A stretch of 37,321 bases of DNA from Leptospira weilii serovar Ranarum str. ICFT (GCF_000332415.1 NZ_AOHC02000055.1:1-37321), one strand, 5' to 3'. Shown: positions 1 through 22,178, counted from the first letter of the stretch. Translations and numbers: made by a program. The notes: generated by a model not told the origin, from the sequence alone.

Positions 1-207
1 TAATATTTCGTTTAATGATTCAAACACTTGCGGATTTAATTTCTCCCGCGCTAAGGAAAACGCTTGTTTCGTCACAGCTTTCTTTCCTAAATTCTTAAAA
101 TATCTATATAACTCGACCGCTAAGCTTTTGTTTAATAAGTTTATCATGGCTATAAGCAACCTCGGTAGGGTTAGTTGACGATTCCGAGTAAAAGCACTCG
201 GTTTCAT
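1..207 (-). CDS. IS4-type transposase, N-terminal part (runs off the window)
   Basis: This reads as 69 residues from an ATG at 207 and stays open to base 1. The N-terminal motif FTRNRQLTLPRLL, then a hydrophobic INLLNKSLAVEL helix and KQAFSLAREKLNPQVFESLNE, is the pattern of the N-terminal domain of IS4-type DDE transposases. The catalytic domain lies outside the window. The same frame is open upstream to a TAA at 328-330, and its 40 extra codons (ending in LEIARMKPSAFTRNR) look coding. The native start may therefore be further upstream or lost, with an ATG placed just before that TAA. Whether the copy is intact cannot be judged from here. Confidence 0.75.
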   Translation of the reverse strand, partial: MKPSAFTRNRQLTLPRLLIAMINLLNKSLAVELYRYFKNLGKKAVTKQAFSLAREKLNPQVFESLNEIL

Positions 208-398
208 TCGCGCGATTTCCAGAATCTTTCTGGAATATATCCAAGCTTCTAATTCGCCTATGACTGTTATTCTTTCTTGCCCATGTCTTCTTGTCGTACT
301 AAATTCTTTAATCTTTAGTCTTTTTTCTTAAATTGACAGCATTGCCCCATAGGAAGTGTTGTGTTGAGTTTTCCCCTGATTTTGGGAAGACTCGGAGG

Positions 399-460
<62 letters not shown>

Positions 461-480
461 TGCATTTTTGTGAAACTCGG

Positions 481-617
<137 letters not shown>

Positions 618-639
618 GTTGCGACAAGTTTTTAGAAAA

Positions 640-1470
640 ATGATTTCCTATCGATTGCGATCCAAACGTTTTCTTTTTTCTTTGATCGCGCTTTTCTGTG
701 CAATATCTCTCTTTTTTGCGTTCTACTTGATCGAAGGAAACAAGATTCTTTTCAAACAGCAGGAAAGAAATTCTTTCCACTCCGGATTTAAAAGATTATC
801 GGTCGTTTGGCCCGGCGACTGCGAATATTCCGCACGTCCTCCGGAAGACAAAGAAAAACATCCGGAAGAAATTTGTGCGGAGGCGTTGGATACTTTACGA
901 AAACAACTTCCGAAGGACTGCGAATACAACGAACTTGCGTTAGGCGAGGATGGTCTTATGAGCTATCGCCTATATGCAGATTTTCTAGGCCGTTCACCGG
1001 TTCAATTTTTTCCGCTTTCCGAAGGTAAATTTTTAGGAGAGTTATTATGTTTATCCGCGCCTTACAATCATTATAACGTTTATTTTATATACGATGAAAG
1101 ATCCGTTCCTGCAAAAACTAAAATTCTAACGTTTCCGGCCTTTAACTTTGAAGAGAAAAACGGATTTGTTCATATGGAAAGTTTTGAGAGTGAAAGGATC
1201 GTTCGGTTTTATAAACCTGAGACCAAAGAGTTTATAGCTTTTATCAAATACAGAGGGATGGGGGATTGCGGAGAATATTTTCGTTATCGACTTTCCGAAA
1301 AAAATCGACCGATTCTTGTAGAGATCCGCGCAAAGCTGGAATGCGACGGGAAACATTCGTATTCAGCGGAAGAAATTCCTGTGGAATGGACTCGATACGC
1401 GGAACCTTTTCGTTTTTCACAGCTTTTGAAAACGCAAGTTTGGTGGGAAGGTTTTTGGAATTTACGGTAG
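640..1470 (+). CDS. Membrane-anchored protein of unknown function
   Basis: 276 residues from ATG 640. The N-terminus is basic (MISYRLRSKR), followed by one hydrophobic segment at about residues 11-29 (FLFSLIALFCAISLFFAFYL), so it is probably a signal anchor or uncleaved signal sequence with the rest in the periplasm. The body has six Cys, including the CEYSARPPE and CEYNEL pairs, and I recognise no family. The frame is open upstream to TTG 448, but that extension is the tandem repeat, so the ATG beside the hydrophobic segment is the better start. No good Shine-Dalgarno is visible. Confidence 0.6.
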   Translation: MISYRLRSKRFLFSLIALFCAISLFFAFYLIEGNKILFKQQERNSFHSGFKRLSVVWPGDCEYSARPPEDKEKHPEEICAEALDTLRKQLPKDCEYNELALGEDGLMSYRLYADFLGRSPVQFFPLSEGKFLGELLCLSAPYNHYNVYFIYDERSVPAKTKILTFPAFNFEEKNGFVHMESFESERIVRFYKPETKEFIAFIKYRGMGDCGEYFRYRLSEKNRPILVEIRAKLECDGKHSYSAEEIPVEWTRYAEPFRFSQLLKTQVWWEGFWNLR

Positions 1471-1528
1471 AACGTTTGTCGGAGTTCCGACATCCTCGTA
1501 ATACTTTTCCCGCTTCATAATGCGATTT

Positions 1529-1607
1529 AGAGCTTGTCTCAAAACTTTGATAGAACTTGAGATAAGCTGGAATTGAGAAACAATCTACCAGTTTTGAGAC
1601 CGGCTCT
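1529..1607. mobile_element. 79-bp MITE-like inverted-repeat element
   Basis: The ends AGAGCTTGTCTCAAAACT and, on the other strand, AGAGCCGGTCTCAAAACT match at all but two of 18 positions and enclose about 43 bp. It lies in the 281-bp gap between convergent genes. The GTCTCAAAAC-type end resembles transposon termini. It carries no ORF and no clear target-site duplication, so it could be a MITE, a relic of paired IS ends or simply a hairpin. Confidence 0.5.
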
Positions 1608-1751
1608 TAGTGGGAGGGTCGGGAAGAAAATTTGATAAATTTTTGTATATTATAAAATCATAATTTCTTAAAGTATAATTTTCCGCCGCTTTTTTATCCG
1701 GTCCTTCCGACAAATTCGATTCTTCTACAAAATATTAGATTCCTAAAATGT

Positions 1752-2615
<864 letters not shown>

Positions 2616-2651
2616 CTGCGTACTCAAAAAAAATAGAAATGCGTCTTCTAT

Positions 2652-4624
<1,973 letters not shown>

Positions 4625-4628
<4 letters not shown>

Positions 4629-4746
4629 TGGTTTCGAGTTTTAAAAAGTTTGAAAATGCAAAATACGGAAAGACCGGTCACTAAAAACAGGGAAAGGGTC
4701 ATGATCGAAATTCCCTGCCAGCTCAGACTTTCTTGCGCTAAGAACA

Positions 4747-4750
<4 letters not shown>
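4625..4750 (-). CDS. 41-aa single-helix protein, probable MetS-like small subunit of the NSS transporter
   Basis: The protein begins [13 protein letters not shown], has one hydrophobic helix ([20 protein letters not shown], about residues 14-33) and ends in a basic tail KLFKTRNH. Its ATG (4750) overlaps the TGA of the NSS transporter gene (ATGA). Its own TGA overlaps the TTG of the helicase gene (TTGA). Bacterial NSS transporters of the MetP type are known to need a tiny one-helix partner, MetS, encoded immediately downstream, and this gene has the right size, topology and place. Assignment rests on context and topology; the sequence is too short for a firm family call. The second ATG (4747) is also possible. 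Confidence 0.65.
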
Positions 4751-6354
<1,604 letters not shown>

Positions 6355-6571
6355 GATGTTTTCTTGCAAAACACAGTCCAAACCCCTCTCTGTCAAAGGA
6401 AAAGCGGCGGATTTCGTAAAAAATGGGACATAGTGTATACTAGTGGCTAGGTTTTAGGAGTTAGGGTTAGGAGTTAGAGGGAAATTAATAGTGTCAATAT
6501 GGCAGAAAAAATGAGAGCTTTTCAAGATGGGGGAGTCTAAATTCTACATTGAGAAAGTGGGGAATTGAAAA

Positions 6572-9151
<2,580 letters not shown>

Positions 9152-9153
9152 AC

Positions 9154-9163
9154 CGAACTCACG

Positions 9164-9166
<3 letters not shown>
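9154..9166 (-). repeat. Dispersed motif TAACGTGAGTTCG, copy 1
   Basis: On the minus strand the TAA at 9166-9164 is the stop codon of the flagellar gene and begins the motif TAACGTGAGTTCG. The same motif occurs at 36108-36120 and at both ends of the 36769-37227 element. Confidence 0.6.
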
Positions 9167-10027
<861 letters not shown>

Positions 10028-10270
10028 GTTTCACTCCTGATCCTTTTTTAAGATCGGTGATTTTCGGAATTTTCATAACGATTTTGAAGATAGAATGGGT
10101 GTTTCCAGATTTTTTTTTACGCCAAACTTGCGTTACTCAGAACTATATAATAGAGGGGCCAAAATTCCGCCTTTAAAACGAGGATTCGTCTCAAAATTCA
10201 TAATACTCCATTATTAGAGATTTTTAATACACGTAAAATCCTATCCATTAACCGCTCCAAAGTTTGCGTT

Positions 10271-10705
<435 letters not shown>

Positions 10706-10729
10706 GTGATCAATCTTTCACGAGAGTCC

Positions 10730-10761
<32 letters not shown>

Positions 10762-10788
10762 AAAGACTCGGGCTAATTTTTTCAAAAT

Positions 10789-10803
10789 TTATAATTAGTC
10801 TAA
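10789..10803. promoter_or_regulatory. PerR-box-like operator 2 upstream of perR
   Basis: TTATAATTAGTCTAA matches the Per-box consensus at 12 of 14 defined positions. Its centre is 44 bp from that of operator 1, about four helical turns, so both could be bound on one DNA face. Confidence 0.5.
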
Positions 10804-10894
10804 ATCTATAGTTAATTTAAAAATGAAGGATTTTGGAGGATTTATAAACTAACGGAGTTCGGCCTAAGGAGCGAGTAAGAACTGGCAATTGTCT

Positions 10895-11179
10895 TTAGAT
10901 TTCAAATTCAGAGATGATTTTTTTGGGAAAAAGGAATATAACTAAACCGCTTAAAAGATTAACGGCCCCTTTGAAAAAGCTGCGATGTCTGGTATGTTGA
11001 ATCTGGCAGATATTTTTAAGCTCATCATGAACCGATTCAATGATCGCTTTTTTTCTTAAAACAATTTTGTCGACCAAGGGCATTCACTGATTCTTCATAT
11101 TCTTTTTTAATTTTGTAATGAGTTGAATTCCCTTTTCATAAAGACTTTCAAAAAGAGATTGGCTAATGTAACCTCCTGA
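10895..11179 (-). pseudogene. IS982-family transposase remnant (C-terminal part, with in-frame stop)
   Basis: Reading minus from 11179: SGGYISQSLFESLYEKGIQL, then ITKLKKNMKNQ, a TGA at 11086-11084, then [35 protein letters not shown] and a hydrophobic [12 protein letters not shown] end. This is the well-conserved C-terminus of IS982 transposases. About two thirds of the protein is missing and the frame carries a nonsense codon, so it is a dead relic. Its upstream edge (about 11180) joins directly to mosaic repeat DNA. It separates perR from the next plus-strand gene. Confidence 0.8.
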
Positions 11180-11207
11180 CTATGGGTCGTTCGGAACTCA
11201 ATCTCAC

Positions 11208-11251
11208 TTCCTAAACTCAATCTCACTCCCGATGGGTCGTGAGATAGGTCG
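11208..11251 (-). repeat. 44-bp dispersed repeat, copy 1
   Basis: Read on the minus strand this stretch (CGACCTATCTCACGAC...GAGTTTAGGAA) matches 36814-36857 on the plus strand at 42 of 44 bases. A partial second unit, ACTCAATCTCACT, stands just to its left at about 11197, giving a short direct repeat. Confidence 0.85.
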
Positions 11252-11465
11252 TTCGATAGATCGCGTTGATTTCACAACTACGTTGTGAGCTACTCGCAAC
11301 AGTCCGTTGCTCGTTCGCTGAAACGCTCTCGGAAGTCTTTTTGAAAACGATTGCGAACAACGGCGCACGTTGAAAGAAATAAAAAAACGCCTCCTCAACA
11401 AAAAAAGCTTGTACTTTCATCCGTACTTCCGGAACATTCTTTCAACAATTTTAAAGGATGTTTTC

Positions 11466-11681
11466 ATGCAAGAACAAGGTGCAAAGTTTAAGAGTCAGTT
11501 AGAAAGATACATTAACTATCGCGGGATCGATATCGTCCTGCATCTCAAAGACGGTTCTCGTGTGGAATTAGATCGCAATCGTAAAATGGTAGGCGAACGG
11601 ATCGTCTATTTTCCTGCAAAAAATCTTACCGGCGCCGTTGAACTTGCAAACATCAGTCGTGCGGAATTTTTTGTCGCTTAA
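11466..11681 (+). CDS. Small conserved-looking protein of unknown function
   Basis: 71 residues from ATG 11466, with AAAGGA nine bases upstream. The frame is open upstream to 11370 but that part is AT-rich spacer next to repeat DNA. Sequence: a short helix (AKFKSQLERYINYRG), then alternating beta-type stretches IDIVLHLKDGSRVELD, ERIVYFPA and GAVELANISRAEFF. The repeated strand pattern with a KDGSRVELD turn recalls Sm-like or small barrel folds, but I do not recognise a family. It is followed 33 bp later by a good intrinsic terminator, which supports a real, separately transcribed gene. Confidence 0.7.
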   Translation: MQEQGAKFKSQLERYINYRGIDIVLHLKDGSRVELDRNRKMVGERIVYFPAKNLTGAVELANISRAEFFVA

Positions 11682-11714
11682 TATAAGTTTGCTGTAACTT
11701 CCGAATAAAATGGT

Positions 11715-11743
11715 CCCGCAGCGATCCTTTGCGGGGCTTTTTT
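11715..11743 (+). terminator. Rho-independent terminator of the 11466 gene
   Basis: The stem CCCGCA / TGCGGG (11715-11720 with 11729-11734) has a loop of about eight bases and is followed by GGCTTTTTT. Confidence 0.8.
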
Positions 11744-11835
11744 GAAAAATCAAAGTTAGGTTTTTTATAAAAACCGAAAGATATTCGAATTGGGAACGAA
11801 TGAAAATCGAACTTCCGTTTTCGAATATTCTAATT

Positions 11836-12276
11836 TTATAATTTAACGATCCAGGTAGAGAACAGCTCCACGACCAAGTCTCCATCTTCGTCAAAGGCTT
11901 GAGAGGTCAGCTTTACGATGGAACGTTTTTGTTCGGTGATTTCCGTTCGGATTCTTATCTTACCTTTCGTAAGGCTTTTTCGATATTTGATTTCAGCGGT
12001 CGCAGTCGCAGCAAACTTATATTTTAAATCGGAGGATCGAATCCAAGCGGCCATGGCGGCTCCTGCGGAACTGTCCATCGCGCAAAAAAGCGCGCCTCCA
12101 TGAACGATTTTAAGCGGATTGTAAAAGGATTCATCGACTGAAATTTCGTATTCGCTCTTTCCGGGACTTACGGAAAGAACGTTATATCCGATTTTGTAAG
12201 AGAACCTGTCTTGCTTTTGAAAATACTCTGCAAATTCTTTTGAATTCGCCTCCGGCATTGAGGAGAATGGATTCAT
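11836..12276 (-). CDS. Hotdog-fold thioesterase (PaaI/YiiD-like)
   Basis: 146 residues, a probable acyl-CoA thioesterase. The hallmark is VHGGALFCAMDSSAGAAMAAW at about 59-79, the HGG-x6-D/S helix of PaaI-type hotdog enzymes. Strands KYKFAATATAEIKYRKSL, GKIRIRTEI and IVKLTSQAFDEDGDLVVELFSTWIV complete the fold. Substrate is unknown. No neighbour suggests a pathway; the PilZ-like gene lies 57 bp upstream on the same strand and serA beyond it, so a common transcript is possible. The start ATG 12276 lacks an obvious Shine-Dalgarno; ATG 12258 (MPEANS) is an alternative. Confidence 0.8.
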   Translation of the reverse strand: MNPFSSMPEANSKEFAEYFQKQDRFSYKIGYNVLSVSPGKSEYEISVDESFYNPLKIVHGGALFCAMDSSAGAAMAAWIRSSDLKYKFAATATAEIKYRKSLTKGKIRIRTEITEQKRSIVKLTSQAFDEDGDLVVELFSTWIVKL

Positions 12277-12333
12277 AAAGATTAGGATTTTTTTATGAAT
12301 TCCTTTGTCAATCCGCTGTTCTTGAAATGTTCG

Positions 12334-12639
12334 TTAAGAAAGATCCCGGATCAAATCTTCAATTTCCTGAATCTTGTTGAAATCCCTTTCCGTATAGTTC
12401 AAGTAGAGATCGTACTCCGAATCCGAAATTTTTTCGCAACGAATCACTTTGACCGGAATTTGAATCCCTCCGGAAAGACTGATGGTTCCGAGTTTGAGCT
12501 CTAAAACCGTACCCGGTTCAACGGGAGAATCGGTTCTATGAAGCAGACCTTTCAGAATATTTTCAGCCAGCCGAATGCTTTGATCGGCCAATTTGCTCAG
12601 ATACACGGTGACTGTGTTTGGAATTCTGTTATAGTGCAT
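12334..12639 (-). CDS. Small PilZ-like beta-barrel protein
   Basis: 101 residues from ATG 12639, with AGGAT seven bases upstream. The central and C-terminal pattern (EPGTVLELKLGTISLSGG, IPVKVIRCEKISDSEYDLYL, then the helix FNKIQEIEDLIRDLS) has the shape of a PilZ domain, many of which exist in Leptospira. The c-di-GMP-binding RxxxR motif is not present, so it would be a non-binding or divergent member. Family assignment is tentative. A 134-bp gap with a hairpin separates it from serA upstream. Confidence 0.6.
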   Translation of the reverse strand: MHYNRIPNTVTVYLSKLADQSIRLAENILKGLLHRTDSPVEPGTVLELKLGTISLSGGIQIPVKVIRCEKISDSEYDLYLNYTERDFNKIQEIEDLIRDLS

Positions 12640-12745
12640 GGCACGATCCTATGGAAAGGAAATCGATTCAATCAAGCAAAATTCGAAAATTTCTTTTAAG
12701 GAGGGATGTTTTTTATATTAAATTTCCATTATGTTTTGGTTTTGG

Positions 12746-12773
12746 CAAATTGCTTTGTGCAAAGACAATTTGT
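12746..12773. terminator. Hairpin directly after the serA stop codon
   Basis: CAAATTGCTTTG pairs with CAAAGACAATTTG (12 bp with one bulged A, loop TG). On the minus strand it follows the serA stop immediately. There is no long U-run, so it is either a weak terminator or a 3' stabilising structure. Confidence 0.5.
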
Positions 12774-13997
<1,224 letters not shown>

Positions 13998-14305
13998 AGT
14001 ACCTACCAAGGTTTCAAGAGTGTAGTTCTCTGAAAATTGAATTTTTGTTTTGACTTTCCCTCTAGGGAGAATCTTAGCCTTTACCTCCCTTGTGGTTATC
14101 AACATAAAGATAGGAAGTAAAAAATCCGAAAGAAAAAGTGAGAAGGAAATCGATTGGAAAAACAATTTCGGTTTCACGAATCGGATTCGGATTTATCCTC
14201 AAATCTTGCGGATCGACTTCGAGGGTTTCTAAAAAAATTCACGGGAATATTCTTTCAAATCCAAGAGACTCCGAAAAAACTGGGGGAAAATTTTCGGGGG
14301 AACTT

Positions 14306-14842
14306 TTGAAGATCTTATTTTTTACAACTCTTCTTTGTGTCGGTTTGTTTTCGGGAATCGGTTGTTCCGGCGATACGATTCGTCAAACTCCCGAACCGGC
14401 TCTCGAACAGGTTTTATTCCATTCGGCTCCTCTTTGTCCGGGTTTTTATCTTTTTTGTTCCTTTGGAGATACAAAGTCCCTGAATTTTCGAGGTGTTTTT
14501 AAAAATCTAAATTCGGAAAAGACGATCTACTTGGATTATTATCCCAGTTCCTTCGAGGCCAGTTTTCCGATCGGAGTTTCCATAAAACTCGACGGAACCT
14601 GGTTCAATCTTCGTAAAACGGGAACCGATTATTCGGATTCGATTCGAATTACTTCTTCGGTTCCGACGGATGTCGCCGATAAGATCGCCCAAACAAAGGA
14701 AATCACTTTCAGTTTCTCTTCCAGGGAAAAAACGACGAACCAACTTCTTTCCTCCGGAGAGGTCGCAAAGTTCCAATTTCTATTAAAATCGCTTCGGGAA
14801 AAGTTAGACGCTCAATCGAAACTGAATATTCTGAATCCTTAA
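14306..14842 (+). CDS. Putative lipoprotein of unknown function
   Basis: 178 residues from TTG 14306, preceded by a strong GGGGGAA. The frame is open further upstream (to 14138), but that overlaps the serA upstream region on the other strand and lacks hydrophobic character. The N-terminus (KILFFTTLLCVGLFSGIGC) is a lipoprotein signal with a relaxed spirochaetal lipobox ending in Cys about residue 20. The mature part is about 155 residues with many strand-like segments (TIYLDYYPSSFEASFPIGVS and ITFSFSSREKTTNQ). No family recognised. Divergent from serA. Confidence 0.65.
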   Translation: MKILFFTTLLCVGLFSGIGCSGDTIRQTPEPALEQVLFHSAPLCPGFYLFCSFGDTKSLNFRGVFKNLNSEKTIYLDYYPSSFEASFPIGVSIKLDGTWFNLRKTGTDYSDSIRITSSVPTDVADKIAQTKEITFSFSSREKTTNQLLSSGEVAKFQFLLKSLREKLDAQSKLNILNP

Positions 14843-15254
14843 CGTTTTGATTTTGGAATGTATTGTCGGTTTCCTATGTTTTGTTTACTCTGAAACGTGT
14901 TCGAGTCTATCTAATCATTCCTATAAAATAGTAGCGGATGTTTTTATGGAATCGGAAATGATCGCGCAGTTCGAGTTTGAAAATTTTTTTTATTAGAGTT
15001 CTTGAAAAATTTCTTTATTCGGATTAACAAAATAACTTCGATCGTCCGTTTCAATGAAGTGGAACAGACAGGGAATCATTTTTCAACAACTCTATCAAAA
15101 AAATATTATATACAAAATCCAGAATTTTACAAATCTATTAAGTCTTTTAAAATGCCTGAAATGGAATATAGGATTTCCCTAAATCCGTTTTAACTCGGGC
15201 GAGATTTCTCGGAATTTACTTTTAACGGACCTGAAGTCCGCCGTCAAAAAGTTC
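14843..15254. other. AT-rich intergenic region, no convincing gene
   Basis: 412 bp between convergent genes. 15002-15193 has a 63-codon frame beginning TTG and ending ISLNPF, with no Shine-Dalgarno and no recognisable content. The stretch is visibly richer in A and T than its flanks. I see no repeat, hairpin or RNA gene in it. Confidence 0.5.
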
Positions 15255-18866
<3,612 letters not shown>

Positions 18867-19055
18867 GATATCCTGCTAAATTATATCGGTAGGCTCGTAA
18901 ATTCTCCAAGGAAAAAACTCATTTCAAAACCGAGTAAACCCGATCCGAATCGAAAAAAAAATTTATGTCCTCTATCGAACTCGACTCGATTTCTGCGGAA
19001 GAGATTTCGGATTTGCCTCATGCTTTTTTGAAAACTGATCGAACTTGTATCCAGA

Positions 19056-19928
19056 ATGAGATCGATCCCAATCACTAAAATTTTATTAACATTACTTTTA
19101 ACGATTAGCGTGGCCATCGGCGCCGATGACGCGGGGAATTGGATCGGATCCTTTTCATCGGAAGACTACGAAGATTTTTTAGAACCCGTGGAAAAGGAAA
19201 AGATCTACTACTACTGGCAGATGGAAAAATTAAAAAAGGCGGTGGCTCCTCGATACATTCGTTACATGGATTCTTCCTTATCTTTGGAAACGGGAAAACT
19301 TCTCAACCGGGGGATTTTATTCACCTTTGAAGGAATCGAAAACGAGGACGTTTCCGTTTGCGGAAACTTTTCCCTTTGGAGATGTATTCCACTGAAGAAA
19401 AACGATCACGGAGTTTTTTATACTGTGTTCGATCCGGAGAGTAGGGATACGATTCGGGAAGAACTCAAAATACTGGAATACAAATTCAGAGTGGACGGTT
19501 TATTCACGCACGATCCGTCTAACTCCGATTCGGTGGAAGACGGAGACGGTTCCTTAGTTTCTAGATTGATCGCCATATCCTCGAGACAGGACAAACTCGT
19601 AACCACTCGGATTTTGGAAGATTCTCCCTATGAGGAATTGGAATACAGAACCGTCGAGTTTAGAATTTATGCGCCCGAAGCGGAGACGGTTGCTCTCGTC
19701 GGCGACTTCAATCATTGGGATCCGGAAGAGGACGTTTTAAAAAAAGATAAGGAAGTTTTTACTCTCATCAAAAAAATGAAACCCGGAAATTATCTTTATA
19801 ACTTTGTTCGAGATGGAAAGATCATTCTAGATACCTTCAATCAGAACACGAGGCATCGGGAAGATACGGGTGAAATTTCCTCTTATCTGACCGTCCCGGA
19901 ACGTTCTTACGCCTTAGAGACGAAATAG
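19056..19928 (+). CDS. Exported protein with two CBM48/AMPK-like domains
   Basis: 290 residues. A signal peptide (SIPITKILLTLLLTISVAIGA) is followed by about 75 helical residues (EDFLEPVEKEKIYYYWQMEK) and two E-set modules of the glycogen-binding CBM48/AMPK-beta type. The first is at about 88-165 (RGILFTFEGIENEDVSVCGN, FSLWRCIPLKKNDHGVFYTV); the second is at about 200-285 (VEFRIYAPEAETVALVGDFN, HWDPEEDVLKKDKEVFTLIK). FNHWDP is the typical motif; in module one the Asn-His-Trp is FSLW. No catalytic amylase domain follows, so it is a binding or structural protein in the periplasm. It is 44 bp ahead of the next gene, likely one operon. Confidence 0.8.
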   Translation: MRSIPITKILLTLLLTISVAIGADDAGNWIGSFSSEDYEDFLEPVEKEKIYYYWQMEKLKKAVAPRYIRYMDSSLSLETGKLLNRGILFTFEGIENEDVSVCGNFSLWRCIPLKKNDHGVFYTVFDPESRDTIREELKILEYKFRVDGLFTHDPSNSDSVEDGDGSLVSRLIAISSRQDKLVTTRILEDSPYEELEYRTVEFRIYAPEAETVALVGDFNHWDPEEDVLKKDKEVFTLIKKMKPGNYLYNFVRDGKIILDTFNQNTRHREDTGEISSYLTVPERSYALETK

Positions 19929-19949
19929 CTTTTTTTCATTGACCTGGTC

Positions 19950-20710
<761 letters not shown>

Positions 20711-20889
20711 GAATTTTGATTTTTGAAACTCGTTTTGTCGCCGGTAAAGTGGACGTAAGAATCGTCTCCCGTTAAAATCCGCGTTATACGTCCTTTTCTA
20801 ACGATCGTGAAAGTTTTCTCTTTCCAAATTTTTTCCGGCTTTCTCTAACGATAAACACTATAAAAAGGAGAACTCAATTTTTAAAGATC

Positions 20890-21891
20890 ATGTCCGAGAT
20901 CACTAATCCACACGACAGATTTGTCCGGGAGATGTTTCAAGAAACAACGGAGGCGATTTCTTTTTTAGACTGCGAGTTGCCCCTTAAGGTAAAAAACGTA
21001 TTAGATCTATCTAAATTAGAGCTTTCATCTTCTAATTTTATCTCGGAAAAACTCAAAGAGGAACAAACGGACCTTCTTTTTAAGATCCCGTTAAAATCGG
21101 GCGGTTTTGCCAACGTTTATCTTTTGTTCGAACACAAGAGTTATTTGGACGAATCCGTTTTCAGTCAGCTTTTGGGTTATATCGCGGCCATTTACAAGTC
21201 TCAGTATAAAAACGAGAAAAAATACTCGGTTATTTTGCCGTTCGTTTTTTATCACGGTCAAAAAGGTTGGACCTTAGGAAATCGTTTTTCGGGGAGATTT
21301 TCCCTGACACCGGAGGAGAGTTTGGCTTTGGGGGAATACATTCCCGATTTCAAACTGGATCTATTGGATCTTTCTAAAACGGATTTGGACAAGTTGGAAA
21401 GTGTGGCCTTACGCGTGGTTTTTGGAGTGATCCAAAAGATTTGGGAAGGGGACGACGAGTTTTTAGAACATTTGAGTGAATCGTTGGATTTACTGGGGAG
21501 TCTTCAAAACGAATCGAAAAGGGTTGAAATTCTCAAAAAACTGTTTTTATATATCTATAACGTCCGAGAAATTCAACCACAGGAAATTTCCAAGGTTTTA
21601 AACAGATCTAAATTAGAGAAATACGAGGATTTGAGCATGACTACCGCTGAAAAACTGAGAGAAGAGGGTAAAATCGAAGGTAAAATCGAAGGTAAAATCG
21701 AAGGTAAAATCGAAGGTAAAATCGAAGGTAAAATCGAAGGTAAAATCGAAGGTAAAATCGAAGGTAAAATCGAAATGGTACGCAATATGCTTTCGGAAGG
21801 AATCACGTTGGAAGTGATTCTCCGAATCACTGGGCTCAGTGAAAAGGATCTCAAAGATCGCGGGATTACCGAATCCATTGATGGCCTGTAA
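20890..21891 (+). CDS. Rpn family recombination-promoting nuclease / phage-defence toxin (PD-(D/E)XK)
   Basis: 333 residues. The N-terminal half is the Rpn/YhgA-like nuclease: [11 protein letters not shown] start, catalytic Asp61 ([11 protein letters not shown]), E81-x-K83 in YLLFEHKSY and the Gln-containing helix [14 protein letters not shown], then [13 protein letters not shown] typical of the family. Rpn proteins are DNA endonucleases; several act as toxins in phage defence. The C-terminal part has nine exact GKIE repeats (260-295) followed by a short helical domain. An internal ATG with its own Shine-Dalgarno (21637) may give a separate short product. AAGGAG lies 19 bases before ATG 20890, rather far. 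No other Rpn gene is adjacent. Confidence 0.9.
21637..21891 (+). CDS. Putative intragenic antitoxin (RpnS-like) inside the rpn gene
   Basis: In-frame ATG 21637 ([11 protein letters not shown]...) has GAGG eight bases upstream (GAGGATTTGAGCATG), a better ribosome site than the full gene's own. It would give an 84-residue protein made of the GKIE repeat and the C-terminal helical domain ([33 protein letters not shown]). In E. coli rpn genes, short proteins made from internal starts of the same gene are known to bind and inhibit the full-length nuclease. Here the assignment is inference from position and Shine-Dalgarno; no expression evidence is available. Confidence 0.5.
   Translation: MTTAEKLREEGKIEGKIEGKIEGKIEGKIEGKIEGKIEGKIEGKIEMVRNMLSEGITLEVILRITGLSEKDLKDRGITESIDGL
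21667..21774 (+). repeat. 12-bp tandem repeat, nine perfect copies, coding GKIE
   Basis: GGTAAAATCGAA is repeated nine times with no base change, in frame inside the rpn gene. Perfect identity points to recent expansion, and copy number probably varies between strains. Confidence 0.97.
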
Positions 21892-21909
21892 TGAAAACTA
21901 ACGCGTGTT

Positions 21910-21935
21910 TGACGTTGAGCTTTTTTCTAACGTCA
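21910..21935. terminator. Hairpin downstream of rpn
   Basis: TGACGTT (21910-21916) and AACGTCA (21929-21935) enclose a 12-nt loop. It lies 19 bp after the rpn stop; only three T follow, so termination is uncertain. Confidence 0.35.
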
Positions 21936-22158
21936 TTTACACAGATCCGCATGGCCGATGACTGACAACGCCCATTGACTCAATATCCCTGACATATCTC
22001 TGTTTTTTAAATTTGACGCAATGCAATTTGTAGAATTGAGAGATTTGTGGAACCGAGCGCACCTTGCGATCCAATGTTTTCACGCTGAAAATCGGATAAA
22101 CTCCCAAAACCCGAAAAGAAAAACGCGGGAGGTTCCCACGGAAACCTGTCAATCTTTT

Positions 22159-22178
22159 ACGGTTTTGAACCGTTTTTT
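22159..22178 (+). terminator. Small intrinsic-terminator-like stem
   Basis: The six-bp stem ACGGTT/AACCGT has a 3-nt loop and is followed by five T. No gene is seen directly upstream except rpn, about 270 bp away. Confidence 0.3.

Noticed and set aside
6454..6477. Telomere-like TTAGG direct repeat (TTAGGAGTTAG twice)
   Set aside because: Only two 11-bp copies 13 bp apart in a clpB upstream gap; probably chance or a minor slippage.
11204..11420. Two overlapping minus-strand ORFs (65 aa each)
   Set aside because: They are made of mosaic repeat DNA, Arg/Ser-rich, and overlap the leader of the 11466 gene.
15002..15193. 63-codon ORF after the lipoprotein gene
   Set aside because: TTG start without ribosome site and no recognisable content.
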